Of a DNA stretch of 64,000 nt, positions 26,720 through 36,116 are shown one piece after another. Positions within the stretch are counted from its first letter, which is position 1; the number at the start of each line of letters is the position of its first letter. Below the pieces are notes generated by a model that did no database searches, had not been told where the DNA came from, and worked only from the letters and a program-made list of their open reading frames with translations. Source of the DNA: Candidatus Rhodoferax mariagerensis (GTDB taxonomy: Bacteria > Pseudomonadota > Gammaproteobacteria > Burkholderiales > Burkholderiaceae_C); the NCBI GenBank assembly GCA_016719055.1, contig JADKAW010000025.1, positions 20,947-84,946 on the forward strand. The letters run 5' to 3'. Made by a program: the position numbers and the translations under genes.

Positions 26720-27135
26720 TGCCGCCGATTGGCGCGTCGAATCAGCACACATCATCACAACTGTGGCGCGGTGTGCGCGCGACTTGGGCGGGGCCAAAGA
26801 ACTGGCGCAAGACGCCCTGGCGGCTGCGCTGGAACACTGGCCCAAAGACGGCGTGCCAAACAGCCTCGGTGCCTGGCTGATGACCACCGCGATCAACCGT
26901 GCGCTGGACTGGCTGCGCCACCGCCAGAGGGCCGACGCGCGACATGGCGACATTGCCAGCGACCACGAAGCGATGCAGACCCATGTGGTGCCCGACTTCA
27001 CCGATGCACCGGGCACCGCCCACAACCATGCCGCCATTGGCGAAGACCTGTTGCGCCTGATCTTCACCGCCTGCCACCCGGTGCTGGCTCGCGACGCGCG
27101 GGTGGCGCTCACGCTCAAGCTGTTCTGTGGCCTGC
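26720..27135 (+). pseudogene. ECF sigma factor fragment (DUF6596 type)
   Basis: The frame reads VESAHIITTVARCARDLGGA, LAQDALAAALEHWPKDGVP, LGAWLMTTAINRALDWLR and LLRLIFTACHPVLARDARVA, the sigma2 region and linker of the long ECF class with a C-terminal extension. It breaks off at VALTLKLFCGL, before the sigma4 DNA-binding part, and has no plausible start in place. The usual partner (a YCII-like protein) is absent. A two-ended truncation about 170 bp upstream of narX. Confidence 0.65.
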
Positions 27136-27302
27136 ATTTGTCGTCACCCTGTTGGACTCATCTTTTGCGCGGGCCAAAGCCGTTGATCTGTTATTGTTGC
27201 GTGCAAAGAAGCTTTGGCTTGTCAGCGATACAGGAGACTTTCTTGCATCGAAACATCTTTGCGAAGGCGCTTGCCTGGGCATGCGTATAACCGGATCTAA
27301 CG

Positions 27303-29240
27303 ATGAAAGCTACCAGACAATGGAGCCTGAGTGCCAAGCTGATGCTGGTCGGCGTTCCTTTTTTGTTGCTGGTACTGCTGGCGACAGCAGCCACCCTGTG
27401 GGTATCCTGGCAACTTGACGGGGGCGCGGCGGCTGTCAACGAAGCCGGGCGCATGCGCATGCAGTCTTACCGCATGTCGCTGTCAATCGGCACCCAGGAA
27501 ACCGACCCATTGGCCCAGCAGGTCAAAGAGTTTGACCAAAGTCTGACCACCCTGAAGGTCGGAGACCCCGAGCGACCGCTGTTTGTGCCATGGGACCCGG
27601 ACACGCGAGCCCGTTTTGCTGTGATCGAGTCAGACTGGGCGCAGTACCAGACCCGCTGGATCACGACCAAACCCACAGGTTTTCAAACCCTGCGCGACAA
27701 CACCATCACCTTTGCTGCCCACATTGATGCCTTTGTCGGGGGTATTGAGGCCCACATTGCCCGTTGGACCGCCCTGCTGCACCTGTTGCAGATGAGCATG
27801 CTGGCGCTGGTGGTTGTCGCCGCAGCCATCTTGCTTTACACCGGTTATTTATTTGTGCTGGAGCCGGTGGGACAACTCAAGCAAGCCATTGAAAAAATTC
27901 AGACCGGCGACTTTGAAACCCGTGTGCTGCGCACCAGCAGCGACGAATTTGGCACGCTGGCCGATGGCTTCAACGGCATGGCCGAGCATCTGCAGTCGAT
28001 GTACAAAAACCTGGAAGCCAAGGTGGCCGAAAAAACTGCCGAACTGCAGGACAAAACCGAGCGCCTGGCCAGCCTGTACGAAGTGACGGCGCTGATAGCC
28101 AATGCCACCTCGCTGGAGACCCTGGCGCAGCAGTTTACCCAGCGTGTGGCGCGGGTGGCGCGGGCCGACGGTGTTGCCTTGCGCTGGTCCAGCCAGGGCA
28201 ACTTGCGCCACCTGATGCTTGCGGCGCATGGCTTGCCGCGCTCGATGGTGGACGCCGAGCAATGCATTTACACCGGTGACTGCTTTTGTGGCAACAGTGC
28301 GCCAGCCAGCGGCCTCAAGGTGATTGCCATTCATGCCATGGGCCATGACAGCAAGGATTTGCCGCGCCAATGTGCCAAAGCAGGTTTTGACACACTCGTC
28401 ACCATCCCGGTGCGCCTGCAGGAGCGTGTGATGGCCGAGGTCGACCTGTTTTTTCACGCGCGTGTCACCCCGTCCGAGGCCGAGATTTCACTGCTCGAAG
28501 TGCTCTGCACGCACCTGGCCAGTGGCATGGAAAACCTGCGGCTCAATGCACTTGAAAAAGAGGCGGCCGTGTCGCAGGAGCGCCACCTGCTGGCCCGTGA
28601 GCTACATGACTCGATCGCCCAGTCGCTGGCATTCTTGAAGATCCAGGTGCAACTGATGCGCGATGCCCTCAAAACCCGCCAACCTGACGCGGTGGCAAAA
28701 ATTCTCGAAGAAATTGACCTGGGTGTGCGTGAGAGTTACAGCGACGTGCGCGAATTGCTGCTGCACTTTCGCACCCGCACCAACACCGAAGACATCGAAC
28801 CCGCGCTGGCCACCACGCTGCAAAAGTTTGAGCACCAAAGCGGCATCCCGACGCATCTGAACATCCAGGGGCAAGGCATGCCCCTGTCACCCGACCTGCA
28901 GATTCAGGTTCTGCACATCGTGCAAGAGGCGCTGTCGAACGTGCGCAAACATGCGCGTGCCTCGCAGGTGTGGCTCGATGTACAACAGCAACCCACCTGG
29001 CGTTTTGAGGTGCGAGACGATGGTCTGGGTTTTGACCCCATGCATCACCCGACTGACGAAACCCATGTGGGTCTGCGCATCATGGCCGAGCGTGCCCAGC
29101 GCATTCATGCAGTGCTGGAGGTGATCTCGACCCCGGCGCAGGGTTGCTCGGTCATTTTGAGTCTGCCCACTCCGGCGCACCCCATGCCATTGCCCAGCGC
29201 AGCGCCAGCCCCAACCGCAGCATTGCCCCAACCATCCTGA
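27303..29240 (+). CDS. narX: Nitrate/nitrite sensor histidine kinase NarX
   Basis: A 645-residue membrane kinase. TM1 is near residues 12-35. The nitrate-binding P-box follows as VNEAGRMRMQSYRMSL, close to the known NarX/NarQ motif. TM2 is near 158-182, then a HAMP domain (LEPVGQLKQAIEKIQTGDFE) and a cysteine-bearing GAF-like region (CIYTGDCFCGNSA). The HisKA_3 H-box is ERHLLARELHDSIAQSLAF and the HATPase has ALSNVRKHA and DDGLGFD. It phosphorylates NarL, nine bases downstream, in response to nitrate. Its 5' side is decayed sequence, so the promoter region may be rearranged. Confidence 0.95.
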   Translation: MKATRQWSLSAKLMLVGVPFLLLVLLATAATLWVSWQLDGGAAAVNEAGRMRMQSYRMSLSIGTQETDPLAQQVKEFDQSLTTLKVGDPERPLFVPWDPDTRARFAVIESDWAQYQTRWITTKPTGFQTLRDNTITFAAHIDAFVGGIEAHIARWTALLHLLQMSMLALVVVAAAILLYTGYLFVLEPVGQLKQAIEKIQTGDFETRVLRTSSDEFGTLADGFNGMAEHLQSMYKNLEAKVAEKTAELQDKTERLASLYEVTALIANATSLETLAQQFTQRVARVARADGVALRWSSQGNLRHLMLAAHGLPRSMVDAEQCIYTGDCFCGNSAPASGLKVIAIHAMGHDSKDLPRQCAKAGFDTLVTIPVRLQERVMAEVDLFFHARVTPSEAEISLLEVLCTHLASGMENLRLNALEKEAAVSQERHLLARELHDSIAQSLAFLKIQVQLMRDALKTRQPDAVAKILEEIDLGVRESYSDVRELLLHFRTRTNTEDIEPALATTLQKFEHQSGIPTHLNIQGQGMPLSPDLQIQVLHIVQEALSNVRKHARASQVWLDVQQQPTWRFEVRDDGLGFDPMHHPTDETHVGLRIMAERAQRIHAVLEVISTPAQGCSVILSLPTPAHPMPLPSAAPAPTAALPQPS

Positions 29241-29249
29241 GTCTGTTCC

Positions 29250-29963
29250 ATGCAAACCTCTGTCCCGCCCATCCGCATTTTGGTGGTTGATGACCACACC
29301 CTGTTTCGCCGCGGCCTCACGGCTCTGCTGGCGCGTGACGTGCAGTTGTCGGTGGTCGGTGATGCCGCCGATGCCGGCCAGGCGATTCGCCAGGCGCAAG
29401 AACTGCAGCCCGACCTGATCCTGCTCGACAACCACCTGCCTGGCGTCAATGGGGTGGATGCCCTGCCGGGTTTGCGCCAGGCAGCACCGGCGGCGTGTAT
29501 TCTGATGCTGACGGTCAGCGAGGACGAGGACGACCTGGCCCGGGCGCTGCGCGGCGGTGCCAGTGGCTACCTGCTCAAAACCATTGAAGGTGATGACCTG
29601 ACCGCAGCCATCCAGCGCGCCATGCAGGGCGACAGCGTCATTGCGCCGGAGATGATGAGCAAACTGGTGGCGGCCTACCGGGGTGCCACCAAAGACGACG
29701 CACCAAACAGCTGCCAGACAACGGAAACACACCTCGCAAGCGAAGTGGCACAAGGCACTCAGGCGCTGCTGGCCAGCCTGTCGCCGCGCGAACTCGACAT
29801 CTTGCGTGGTATTGCACGGGGTGACAGCAACAAGGAAATCGCGCGCGACCACGGCATTGCAGAAACCACCGTCAAGATCCACGTTCAGCACATCCTGCGC
29901 AAACTCGACGTCAGTTCGCGTGTGCACGCGGCCGTCATCGCCACGGAACAGGGTTTGCTCTAA
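29250..29963 (+). CDS. narL: Nitrate response regulator NarL
   Basis: A 237-residue response regulator. Receiver domain: acidic pair in ILVVDDHTLF, phosphorylated Asp in LILLDNHLPGVNG, and the conserved Lys in YLLKTIEGDD. The C-terminal LuxR/GerE helix-turn-helix has LSPRELDILRGIARGDSNKE and ETTVKIHVQHILRKL. It should bind paired heptamers; matching 7-2-7 palindromes lie upstream of both narK1 and the narG region. Same operon as narX. Confidence 0.95.
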   Translation: MQTSVPPIRILVVDDHTLFRRGLTALLARDVQLSVVGDAADAGQAIRQAQELQPDLILLDNHLPGVNGVDALPGLRQAAPAACILMLTVSEDEDDLARALRGGASGYLLKTIEGDDLTAAIQRAMQGDSVIAPEMMSKLVAAYRGATKDDAPNSCQTTETHLASEVAQGTQALLASLSPRELDILRGIARGDSNKEIARDHGIAETTVKIHVQHILRKLDVSSRVHAAVIATEQGLL

Positions 29964-29965
29964 AG

Positions 29966-30030
29966 AATTTATATAAAAATGCCTTCCAGCCCTTATAGAT
30001 TATGCGTAAGGCGCTATCAAATTTATATTA
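29966..30030 (-). repeat. Dispersed repeat copy (R3)
   Basis: Read on minus: ATTTGATAGCGCCTTACGCA, then TATAAGGGCTGGAAGGC, with AT-rich flanks containing TTTATATAAA-like sequence, as in copies at 40491 and 56108. It lies between narL and the narK1 operator. Confidence 0.75.
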
Positions 30031-30050
30031 ATTCGACCCCCCATCAACAA

Positions 30051-30093
30051 CATAGTTCTTTGGAACTATGCCTGACCGCCCCGCCGTAGTTCC
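30051..30093. promoter_or_regulatory. NarL-type operator upstream of narK1
   Basis: TAGTTCT (30053-30059), two bases, GGAACTA (30062-30068): a 7-2-7 palindrome. A further half-site TAGTTCC follows at 30087-30093, 18 bases on. The layout equals that upstream of narG (40260-40300), including downstream blocks CTTCAGA-GGATAGCGCC and AAACCTAAAGT. The E. coli NarL site is TACYYMT-N2-AKRRGTA; this version has G for C at position 3. Distance from first half-site to ATG is 128 bp. Confidence 0.65.
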
Positions 30094-30180
30094 AATAACC
30101 CGGCCGACACGTCCTTCAGAAGGATAGCGCCCAGCGCACGCAAAACCTAAAGTCATGTCACACAAATAGGAGTTCGTGAC

Positions 30181-31449
30181 ATGACCAAAAAAGGGCAAGC
30201 GCTCTCGGTGCTGATTGTCAGCACCTTCGCGTTTACAGTGTGTTTCATGGTTTGGATGATGTTTGCCGTGATCGGTATTCCGATCAAAAAGGCGCTTGAC
30301 CTCAATTCAACCCAGTTCGGCCTGCTGATGGCCACCCCGGTGCTGACCGGCTCGCTGATCCGGGTGCCGCTGGGCATCTGGACCGACCGGTTTGGTGGCC
30401 GCATCGTGATGGCGCTGTTGATGGCCTCAACGGTACCCGCCATCTGGCTGATGTCCTACGCCACACAGTTTTGGCATTACCTGACCATCGGCCTGTTTGT
30501 CGGCCTGGCCGGTGGCTCGTTTTCGGTCGGAACACCCTATGTGGCGCGCTGGTTTCCGAAGCAGCAGCAGGGTTTTGCCATGGGCATTTACGGCGCTGGC
30601 AACTCGGGCGCAGCGGTCAACAAGTTTCTGGCCCCGGCGCTGGTGGTGGGCTTTGGCTGGACCATGGTGCCGCAGGTGTATGCGGCCATCATGCTGGGCA
30701 CAGTGATTTTGTTCTGGTTTTTCAGTCACAGCGACCCCGGCCACCTGGTTCCCAGTCATGTGACGTTTCGGGACCAGCTCAAGTCGTTGAAAGACCCCAA
30801 GGTCATCAAATACTGCCAGTACTACAGCATCGTATTTGGTGGTTATGTGGCCCTGTCCCTGTGGATGGTGCAGTACTACGTGGGCGAATTTGGGCTGGAC
30901 ATCCGCACCGCTGCCTTGCTGGCGGCCTGCTTTTCCTTGCCCGGCGGCGTGTTGCGCGCAGTGGGTGGCTGGTTGTCAGACAAGTACGGCGCGCACGCCA
31001 TGACCTGGTGGGTGCTGTGGGTGAGCTGGATCTGCCTGTTTTTGCTGAGCTATCCACAGACTGACTTCACCATCAGCACTGTGACCGGACCCAAAACCTT
31101 TCATATCGGCCTGAATGTCTATCTGTTCACGCTGCTGATGTTCACGCTGGGCATCGCCTGGGCCTTTGGCAAGGCCAGCGTGTTCAAGTACATCAGCGAC
31201 GACTACCCGCACAACATCGGCACCATCAGCGGCATTGTTGGCCTGGCCGGTGGCATGGGTGGATTTCTGCTGCCCATCTTGTTTGGTGCGCTGATGGACC
31301 TGACCGGCATCCGCTCCAGCGCCTTCATGCTGATGTACGGCGTGGTCTGGGTGTCGCTGATCTGGATGTACTGGACCGAGGTGCGTGCCAAGGAATACAT
31401 GGCGCACTCCAGCCCACCCGAGTTGCAAACCCAATTTTCTTCCAACTGA
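30181..31449 (+). CDS. narK1: Nitrate/nitrite transporter NarK1-type (MFS, NNP family)
   Basis: A 422-residue 12-TM carrier. It has the MFS loop after TM2 (PLGIWTDRFGGRIVM) and nitrate-signature glycine-rich stretches in TM5 (GIYGAGNSGAAVNKFLAPAL) and TM11 (GTISGIVGLAGGMGGFLLP). Start ATG 30181 has AGGAG at 8-base spacing. In paired NarK1-NarK2 systems the first is thought to be a nitrate/proton importer and the second a nitrate/nitrite exchanger; which does which here is inference. It follows a NarL-type operator and is 8 bases before the second carrier. Confidence 0.92.
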   Translation: MTKKGQALSVLIVSTFAFTVCFMVWMMFAVIGIPIKKALDLNSTQFGLLMATPVLTGSLIRVPLGIWTDRFGGRIVMALLMASTVPAIWLMSYATQFWHYLTIGLFVGLAGGSFSVGTPYVARWFPKQQQGFAMGIYGAGNSGAAVNKFLAPALVVGFGWTMVPQVYAAIMLGTVILFWFFSHSDPGHLVPSHVTFRDQLKSLKDPKVIKYCQYYSIVFGGYVALSLWMVQYYVGEFGLDIRTAALLAACFSLPGGVLRAVGGWLSDKYGAHAMTWWVLWVSWICLFLLSYPQTDFTISTVTGPKTFHIGLNVYLFTLLMFTLGIAWAFGKASVFKYISDDYPHNIGTISGIVGLAGGMGGFLLPILFGALMDLTGIRSSAFMLMYGVVWVSLIWMYWTEVRAKEYMAHSSPPELQTQFSSN

Positions 31450-31457
31450 GAGACTCT

Positions 31458-33086
31458 ATGAACCAAGCAACATCGTCAAGAGCCGACATTGCCGACTGGC
31501 GGCCTGAAGACACCCAATTCTGGGAATCAAAGGGTAAAAGCATTGCCTATCGCAACCTGTGGATATCCATCCCCAATCTGCTGTGCGGCTTTGCCGTGTG
31601 GGCCATGTGGGGCATCATCACGGTGCAAATGTTGAACCTGGGCTTTCCCTTCAAGCCCACCGACATGTTTACCCTGACCGCGATTGCCGGGTTGATGGGT
31701 GCCACCATGCGTATTCCGGCCTCGTTCTTCATCCGGTTGGCCGGTGGGCGCAACACCATCTTTTTGACGTCGGCCATGCTGATCATTCCGGCGCTGTGGA
31801 CCGGTATTGCCCTGCAAGACAAAAACACACCGCTGTGGGTGTTTCAGGCCTGTGCCTTCTTAAGTGGTATTGGCGGCGGCAACTTTGCCTGCTCCATGTC
31901 CAACATTTCGGGCTTTTTTCCCAAGCGCCTGCAAGGCACTGGCCTGGGGCTGAACGCGGGCCTGGGCAACTTTGGTGTCACCACCATGCAGATTCTGATT
32001 CCGCTGGTGATGACGGTGGGCCTGTTTGGTGCCGTGGGTGGTGGCTCGATGGTGCTGACCAAGGACAGCGGCTGGATCATGGGCAAGATTCTGGCCGGCA
32101 CCCCCACCTTCATTCAAAACGCCGGTTTTGTCTGGGTGGCGATTTTGCTGCCGCTGGTGGTGGCCGCCTGGTTTGGCATGAACAACCTGCTGCCCTTGTC
32201 GCCCAACTACGGCGGCACGCTGGCAGCGTTTGCCAAGATCATTTACTTGTGGGGTATTTCCTGCGTGATTGGCGCGCTCGGCCTGTACCTGTACCTGCCA
32301 GCACCGACCGGCCTGGGTTTGCTCAACATGTGGGTGGCCTTGCCGTTGACCATTGTGGCCACGCTGATGGCGATGAAACTGGCAGCTTTTGGCGAGATGA
32401 AGGGCAACATCGCCAAGCAGTTCGAGATTTTCAAGAACAAACACACCTGGTCACTCACGCTGCTGTATATCGTGACCTTCGGCTCGTTCATCGGTTTTTC
32501 GATGGCGCTGCCCTTGTCGATCACCGTGATTTTTGGTGTCAGCCATGTGCCCGATGCCGCTGGCATCATGCAACACACGCTGAAAAACCCCAATGCCCCG
32601 TCAGCGCTGACCTATGCCTGGATTGGACCGTTTGTCGGTGCGCTGATTCGCCCGGTGGGTGGCTGGATTTCTGACAAGGTGGGCGGCTCCATCGTCACCC
32701 AGGTGATTTCGGCCATCATGGTCGGAGCATCCGCCGGTGTGGGTTACGTGATGATGCAGGCCTATGGTTCGGCCACACCAGAGCAGTATTTTTCGACCTT
32801 CATGTGGCTGTTTGTGCTGCTGTTTGCCGCCAGCGGCATTGGCAATGGTTCCACCTTCCGCACCATTGGCGTGATTTTTGACCGACAGCAAGCCGGTCCG
32901 GTGCTGGGCTGGACCTCTGCGGTGGCCGCCTATGGTGCCTTTATTGCCCCGGTGGTGATTGGTGCTCAGATCAAAGCCGGTACGCCACAGACCGCCATGT
33001 ACGGGTTTGCCATCTTTTACGCGCTGTGCCTGGTGCTGAACTGGTGGTTTTACCTGCGCGCCGGGTCTGAGATCAAGAACCCTTGA
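31458..33086 (+). CDS. narK2: Nitrate/nitrite transporter NarK2-type (MFS, NNP family)
   Basis: A 542-residue carrier, longer than NarK1 because of an extra N-terminal region (ADWRPEDTQFWESKGKSIA, the usual start of E. coli NarK/NarU-like proteins) and extended loops. It has RIPASFFIRLAGGRN after TM2, nitrate signature GLNAGLGNFGVTTMQILIPL and GIGNGSTFRTIGVIF. It probably exchanges nitrite for nitrate during respiration. It is followed by a hairpin and a repeat copy, then the minus-strand restriction-modification island, which separates it from narG. Confidence 0.92.
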   Translation: MNQATSSRADIADWRPEDTQFWESKGKSIAYRNLWISIPNLLCGFAVWAMWGIITVQMLNLGFPFKPTDMFTLTAIAGLMGATMRIPASFFIRLAGGRNTIFLTSAMLIIPALWTGIALQDKNTPLWVFQACAFLSGIGGGNFACSMSNISGFFPKRLQGTGLGLNAGLGNFGVTTMQILIPLVMTVGLFGAVGGGSMVLTKDSGWIMGKILAGTPTFIQNAGFVWVAILLPLVVAAWFGMNNLLPLSPNYGGTLAAFAKIIYLWGISCVIGALGLYLYLPAPTGLGLLNMWVALPLTIVATLMAMKLAAFGEMKGNIAKQFEIFKNKHTWSLTLLYIVTFGSFIGFSMALPLSITVIFGVSHVPDAAGIMQHTLKNPNAPSALTYAWIGPFVGALIRPVGGWISDKVGGSIVTQVISAIMVGASAGVGYVMMQAYGSATPEQYFSTFMWLFVLLFAASGIGNGSTFRTIGVIFDRQQAGPVLGWTSAVAAYGAFIAPVVIGAQIKAGTPQTAMYGFAIFYALCLVLNWWFYLRAGSEIKNP

Positions 33087-33178
33087 CCAAAAAGCGTCAG
33101 GTGACGCTGGACCAACTTTCATGGTTGCACACCCACCCCAAATCATGAAACAGTGCAGGCTGCAAGCCCCCATCCCAG

Positions 33179-33199
33179 CCTTCCCCCAAAAGGGGAAGG
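33179..33199 (+). terminator. Hairpin after narK2
   Basis: CCTTCCCC (33179-33186), loop CAAAA, GGGGAAGG (33192-33199). No T-run follows, so it may be a weak or factor-dependent terminator, or serve either strand between convergent narK2 and res. Confidence 0.5.
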
Positions 33200-33269
33200 A
33201 GCAAAACAAGACAGCAGGTATGCTGTGTTTCTCGTTCCCACTTTGGAGGGCGATAGAGAGAGCTGGTTG

Positions 33270-33342
33270 ATAAAATTACTATTTCTTTCATAGCTGCCAA
33301 CGCTTTATTCATAAGCGCTAGAGGCCAATTTAGCCTATAAAG
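33270..33342 (+). repeat. Dispersed repeat copy (R4), left flank of res
   Basis: TTTCATAGCTGCCAACGC, then ATAAGCGCTAGAGGCCAATT. It ends one base before the res stop codon (33344-33346). Same orientation as the copy bordering the mod start (38611), so the mod-res unit sits between direct copies. Confidence 0.75.
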
Positions 33343-33343
33343 A

Positions 33344-36103
33344 TTAGACTGGCGCGGTGTCGCGCATCCACTGGCGCAGCCGGGCCAGGTCGTCAAAGTC
33401 AACCACCTCACCCAGGCTGCCGTCGTCCTGCACAATTTTGAAGCGCTGGGCATCCTTGGTCAAAAACAGCACCTTGCTGTAGGTTTTGGATTGGTGGCGG
33501 GCCTTGCGGTTGGCATCCTTGGTGTCGTGTTTGGTTTCCACCAGCCGGGTCAAGGGCGCGTCGCCGGGCTCGTGCGTCAGGCAAACCACAAAGTCGGGAT
33601 AAAACATGTTGCGGCTGTCGCTGCGCATCAGGGCAATGCTGTAGGGCTTGCCCTGCGGGTTGCGGTGCCACCAGGCGACAAAGTCGGCGCGGTCCAGCGC
33701 TTTGGCAAACGCCAGCTCCTGGGTGTTGAACTCATAAGTGGCATCAAGGCGCGCCGTGCTGAAAACATCCCCCGTGGGCCGCCCTTGTCCATCCTGGGCA
33801 AACACATAGGTTTCGTTTTTGAACACCATCGCCGCCGACAGGGGCAGCGAGCTGGCCGCCAGCGCCACGGCGTCGGTGCTCGGGCACAGCACACCATAGA
33901 TGTTTTTCCGGGAGGCTTGCAGTGGCTGGCTGGCTGGCATCAGCAGCGCATCAGGCAAGGGCTGGGCGCACACTTCACGCGCTTGGTTGGCCCACTGCGC
34001 CTGCAAGGCCTCTTGCAACTCGGGCAGCAGTTTGTGTACCACCCAGCAGGCCGCATCGCGCGCCTGGGTGCGCAGGGCAGCAGGTGGCAGGCGTGGCGCG
34101 TCTTCGCGGTAGGCGTGGGCGCGCTCGATTTCCGGTTGTAGCCGCCGGGCCAGCTCGTCAATCAGATCAACCAGGTCTTGCTCTTCCAGGCCCATGCCAG
34201 CCAGTGCGTCTTCGGTGCGCTGCATCAGGGCGCTGCGGTCGGTCACTACCTGCACGTTTTCCTCAAAGCTTTCACCGCTGAACAGTTCGGTACGGATTTC
34301 GCGCTCGGTCAGCAGGTTTAGCGCGGCGCGGGTGGCGACGCTTTTGACCTCCTCTGACAAATGCAGCGTGCGTGCGGCGGCACGAATGTCAAGCGCCAGC
34401 ACGTCAAACACCGGCTTGACCTCGGTGATGAATTGCTGTGGTGTGGCGCGCTGGGCTACCGTGGGCAGCCGGGGGTAAGCACGCAGGCCATTCGCCTCCA
34501 GCGCGGCCAGCAGTTCGATGCGGTTGGCCGGTGCCTGGCTCCTGTGTGTGGCCAGGTTGCCGCTGGCAGTTTGCATCACGTCCAGCGCATCAAGTTCGTC
34601 CTTTTGCGCCATCGAGCCAAACAGTTCATGTGTCGCACCCACTTCAATATCAGGAGCTGCCAGCGCAGTATCCACGGGGGCTAGAGCCGCATTTAATGTA
34701 TAAAAGGGCGGGCGCACCGTGCCGTCAGCGGCCAGTGTGGGCAGCAGGCCAATGTCATAACCCAGCGGCGTTTGCGGGGTGACGTGGTTGCTCAGGCACA
34801 CGCCGCCGTGCGCGGTGCGGCGCATCTGCAACTCTTCAATTTGCCCTTCCAGTTGCGACATCACCGCTTTGGTGGCGGCAGCCGCGTCGGCAAAACCGGC
34901 CTGCGACTGCGCATTGGCCAGAAAAATATAGGCCGTATCCAGCTCCGCCGGGGCACTGTAGGCTTGCGGAAAAGCCCGCTGCAATTCACCCGGCACACGC
35001 ATCACCCGGCCAATGAACTGCATGGCAAAGTCTTCATCGTTGACTGATTTGGTCGATGCCAGCACAAAGGCGCGCGGCGCGTCAAAGCCGGTGCCTGCGG
35101 CCTGCTTGAAAATCAGCACCTCGATGGCGGTGTTGACCGCAATGGCGGCCATCATCACCGGGTCGGGCTCCTCGGCCGAGTGCATCGCCACCGCGTTGGG
35201 CGCAATCGCCAGCTCTTTGGTTAAAAAGTCATAGGCTTCACGAATGGCCGCATCACCATTGGCCACCTGCACCAGCAGCAACGGAATGGTGGCCAGCCCA
35301 CGGCTTTTAAGCAACTGGCCAATGTGCTGGTTGCGCCGCCAGGCCCGGCGCAGCACGGTCAGCTTCAGGTCGGTGATGCCCTGCATTGAGTCGCGCAGGT
35401 CATACACCACGGTTTCCAGCCAGGGCTTGTTCAGCCGCTCGGCCACCACGTCGGCGCGGCTCACGCTAAAGGCCTTGAATGCGATGTTGCCGGCGCTGGC
35501 AATAAAGTCGTTGAGCTGCGCGTCCTTGGGTGTGGCGCTGGCCATCAGCAAATAGTCGGCCCCCAGCCATTTCACAAAACGGCCAAACTCGGTGGCCAGG
35601 TGCAGCGCAATGTGTGCCTCATCGACGATCAGGCCAATCGCCAGGCCACGGGAGCGCGCCAAAGCAAAGTAAGCCGCCAGGCTGCGCTCGCCGTCGTCAG
35701 ATTTGTCGGTGTAGTGCGCCTTGTGCGATTTGGCGCTGGCCACGCCTTGCACGGTCGATACCAGCACCTGCCCGGCCTCGGGGGTTTCGTTGCGGGCCAC
35801 CGCCAGGTGCCTGGCAATCAGCCCGGTCTCGGTCGATTGGCTGTCAAGCGTGTCCACGGTTTGCGCCACCAGGTTGACATACGGCACAAACCACAGCCAC
35901 AGCACCTCGTTGGTTTTGCTGACCTGCTCCAGGATTTTTGTCAGCATGAAGGTTTTGCCCGAACCCGTGGGGCTGCGCAGCAGGCAAGGCGGGCGCGGAC
36001 TTTCTGCCAATGCCCCACACACGCCGTGAATGATGCGCGCCTGGAACTGCTTGGGTGAAAAACTGGCCGACTGTGGCGCAGTGATGGGGGTGACAAGCGT
36101 CAT
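33344..36103 (-). CDS. res: Type III restriction enzyme Res subunit
   Basis: A 919-residue helicase-nuclease. N-terminal SF2 helicase motifs: Walker A SPTGSGKTFML, DEAH box LIVDEAHIALH, motif III LLMASATP, and motif VI-like FIGRVMRVPG. The C-terminal PD-(D/E)xK nuclease has MFYPDFVVCL and RLVETKHDT. Start ATG 36101-36103 lies 13 bases past the toxin stop; the frame is open upstream through the toxin gene but without likeness. It normally works with Mod, which supplies DNA recognition; here mod is broken, so activity is doubtful. A dispersed-repeat copy lies inside the coding frame at 34643-34706. Confidence 0.9.
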   Translation of the reverse strand: MTLVTPITAPQSASFSPKQFQARIIHGVCGALAESPRPPCLLRSPTGSGKTFMLTKILEQVSKTNEVLWLWFVPYVNLVAQTVDTLDSQSTETGLIARHLAVARNETPEAGQVLVSTVQGVASAKSHKAHYTDKSDDGERSLAAYFALARSRGLAIGLIVDEAHIALHLATEFGRFVKWLGADYLLMASATPKDAQLNDFIASAGNIAFKAFSVSRADVVAERLNKPWLETVVYDLRDSMQGITDLKLTVLRRAWRRNQHIGQLLKSRGLATIPLLLVQVANGDAAIREAYDFLTKELAIAPNAVAMHSAEEPDPVMMAAIAVNTAIEVLIFKQAAGTGFDAPRAFVLASTKSVNDEDFAMQFIGRVMRVPGELQRAFPQAYSAPAELDTAYIFLANAQSQAGFADAAAATKAVMSQLEGQIEELQMRRTAHGGVCLSNHVTPQTPLGYDIGLLPTLAADGTVRPPFYTLNAALAPVDTALAAPDIEVGATHELFGSMAQKDELDALDVMQTASGNLATHRSQAPANRIELLAALEANGLRAYPRLPTVAQRATPQQFITEVKPVFDVLALDIRAAARTLHLSEEVKSVATRAALNLLTEREIRTELFSGESFEENVQVVTDRSALMQRTEDALAGMGLEEQDLVDLIDELARRLQPEIERAHAYREDAPRLPPAALRTQARDAACWVVHKLLPELQEALQAQWANQAREVCAQPLPDALLMPASQPLQASRKNIYGVLCPSTDAVALAASSLPLSAAMVFKNETYVFAQDGQGRPTGDVFSTARLDATYEFNTQELAFAKALDRADFVAWWHRNPQGKPYSIALMRSDSRNMFYPDFVVCLTHEPGDAPLTRLVETKHDTKDANRKARHQSKTYSKVLFLTKDAQRFKIVQDDGSLGEVVDFDDLARLRQWMRDTAPV
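34643..34706 (+). repeat. Dispersed repeat copy (R5) inside res coding sequence
   Basis: TTCAATATCAGGAGCTGCCA, GCGCAGTATCCACGG, GGGCTAGAGCCGC, TTTAATGTATAAAA: close to the intergenic copies. It keeps the res frame open and encodes about 21 residues (around AALAPVDTALAAPDIEVG on the opposite strand) between the helicase and later domains. Confidence 0.7.
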
Positions 36104-36116
36104 GTCGGGTGGCCGG

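Noticed and set aside
30035..30050. Possible FNR box upstream of narK1 (TTCGA...ATCAA)
   Set aside because: Spacing is six bases instead of four and one arm mismatches; not a credible site. No good FNR box was seen at narG either.
31559..32674. 371-codon plus-strand frame overlapping narK2
   Set aside because: Wrong-frame shadow of a conserved transporter.
33179..33199. narK2 3' hairpin as a strong Rho-independent terminator
   Set aside because: Stem is good but there is no T-run on either side; kept only as a weak terminator call.
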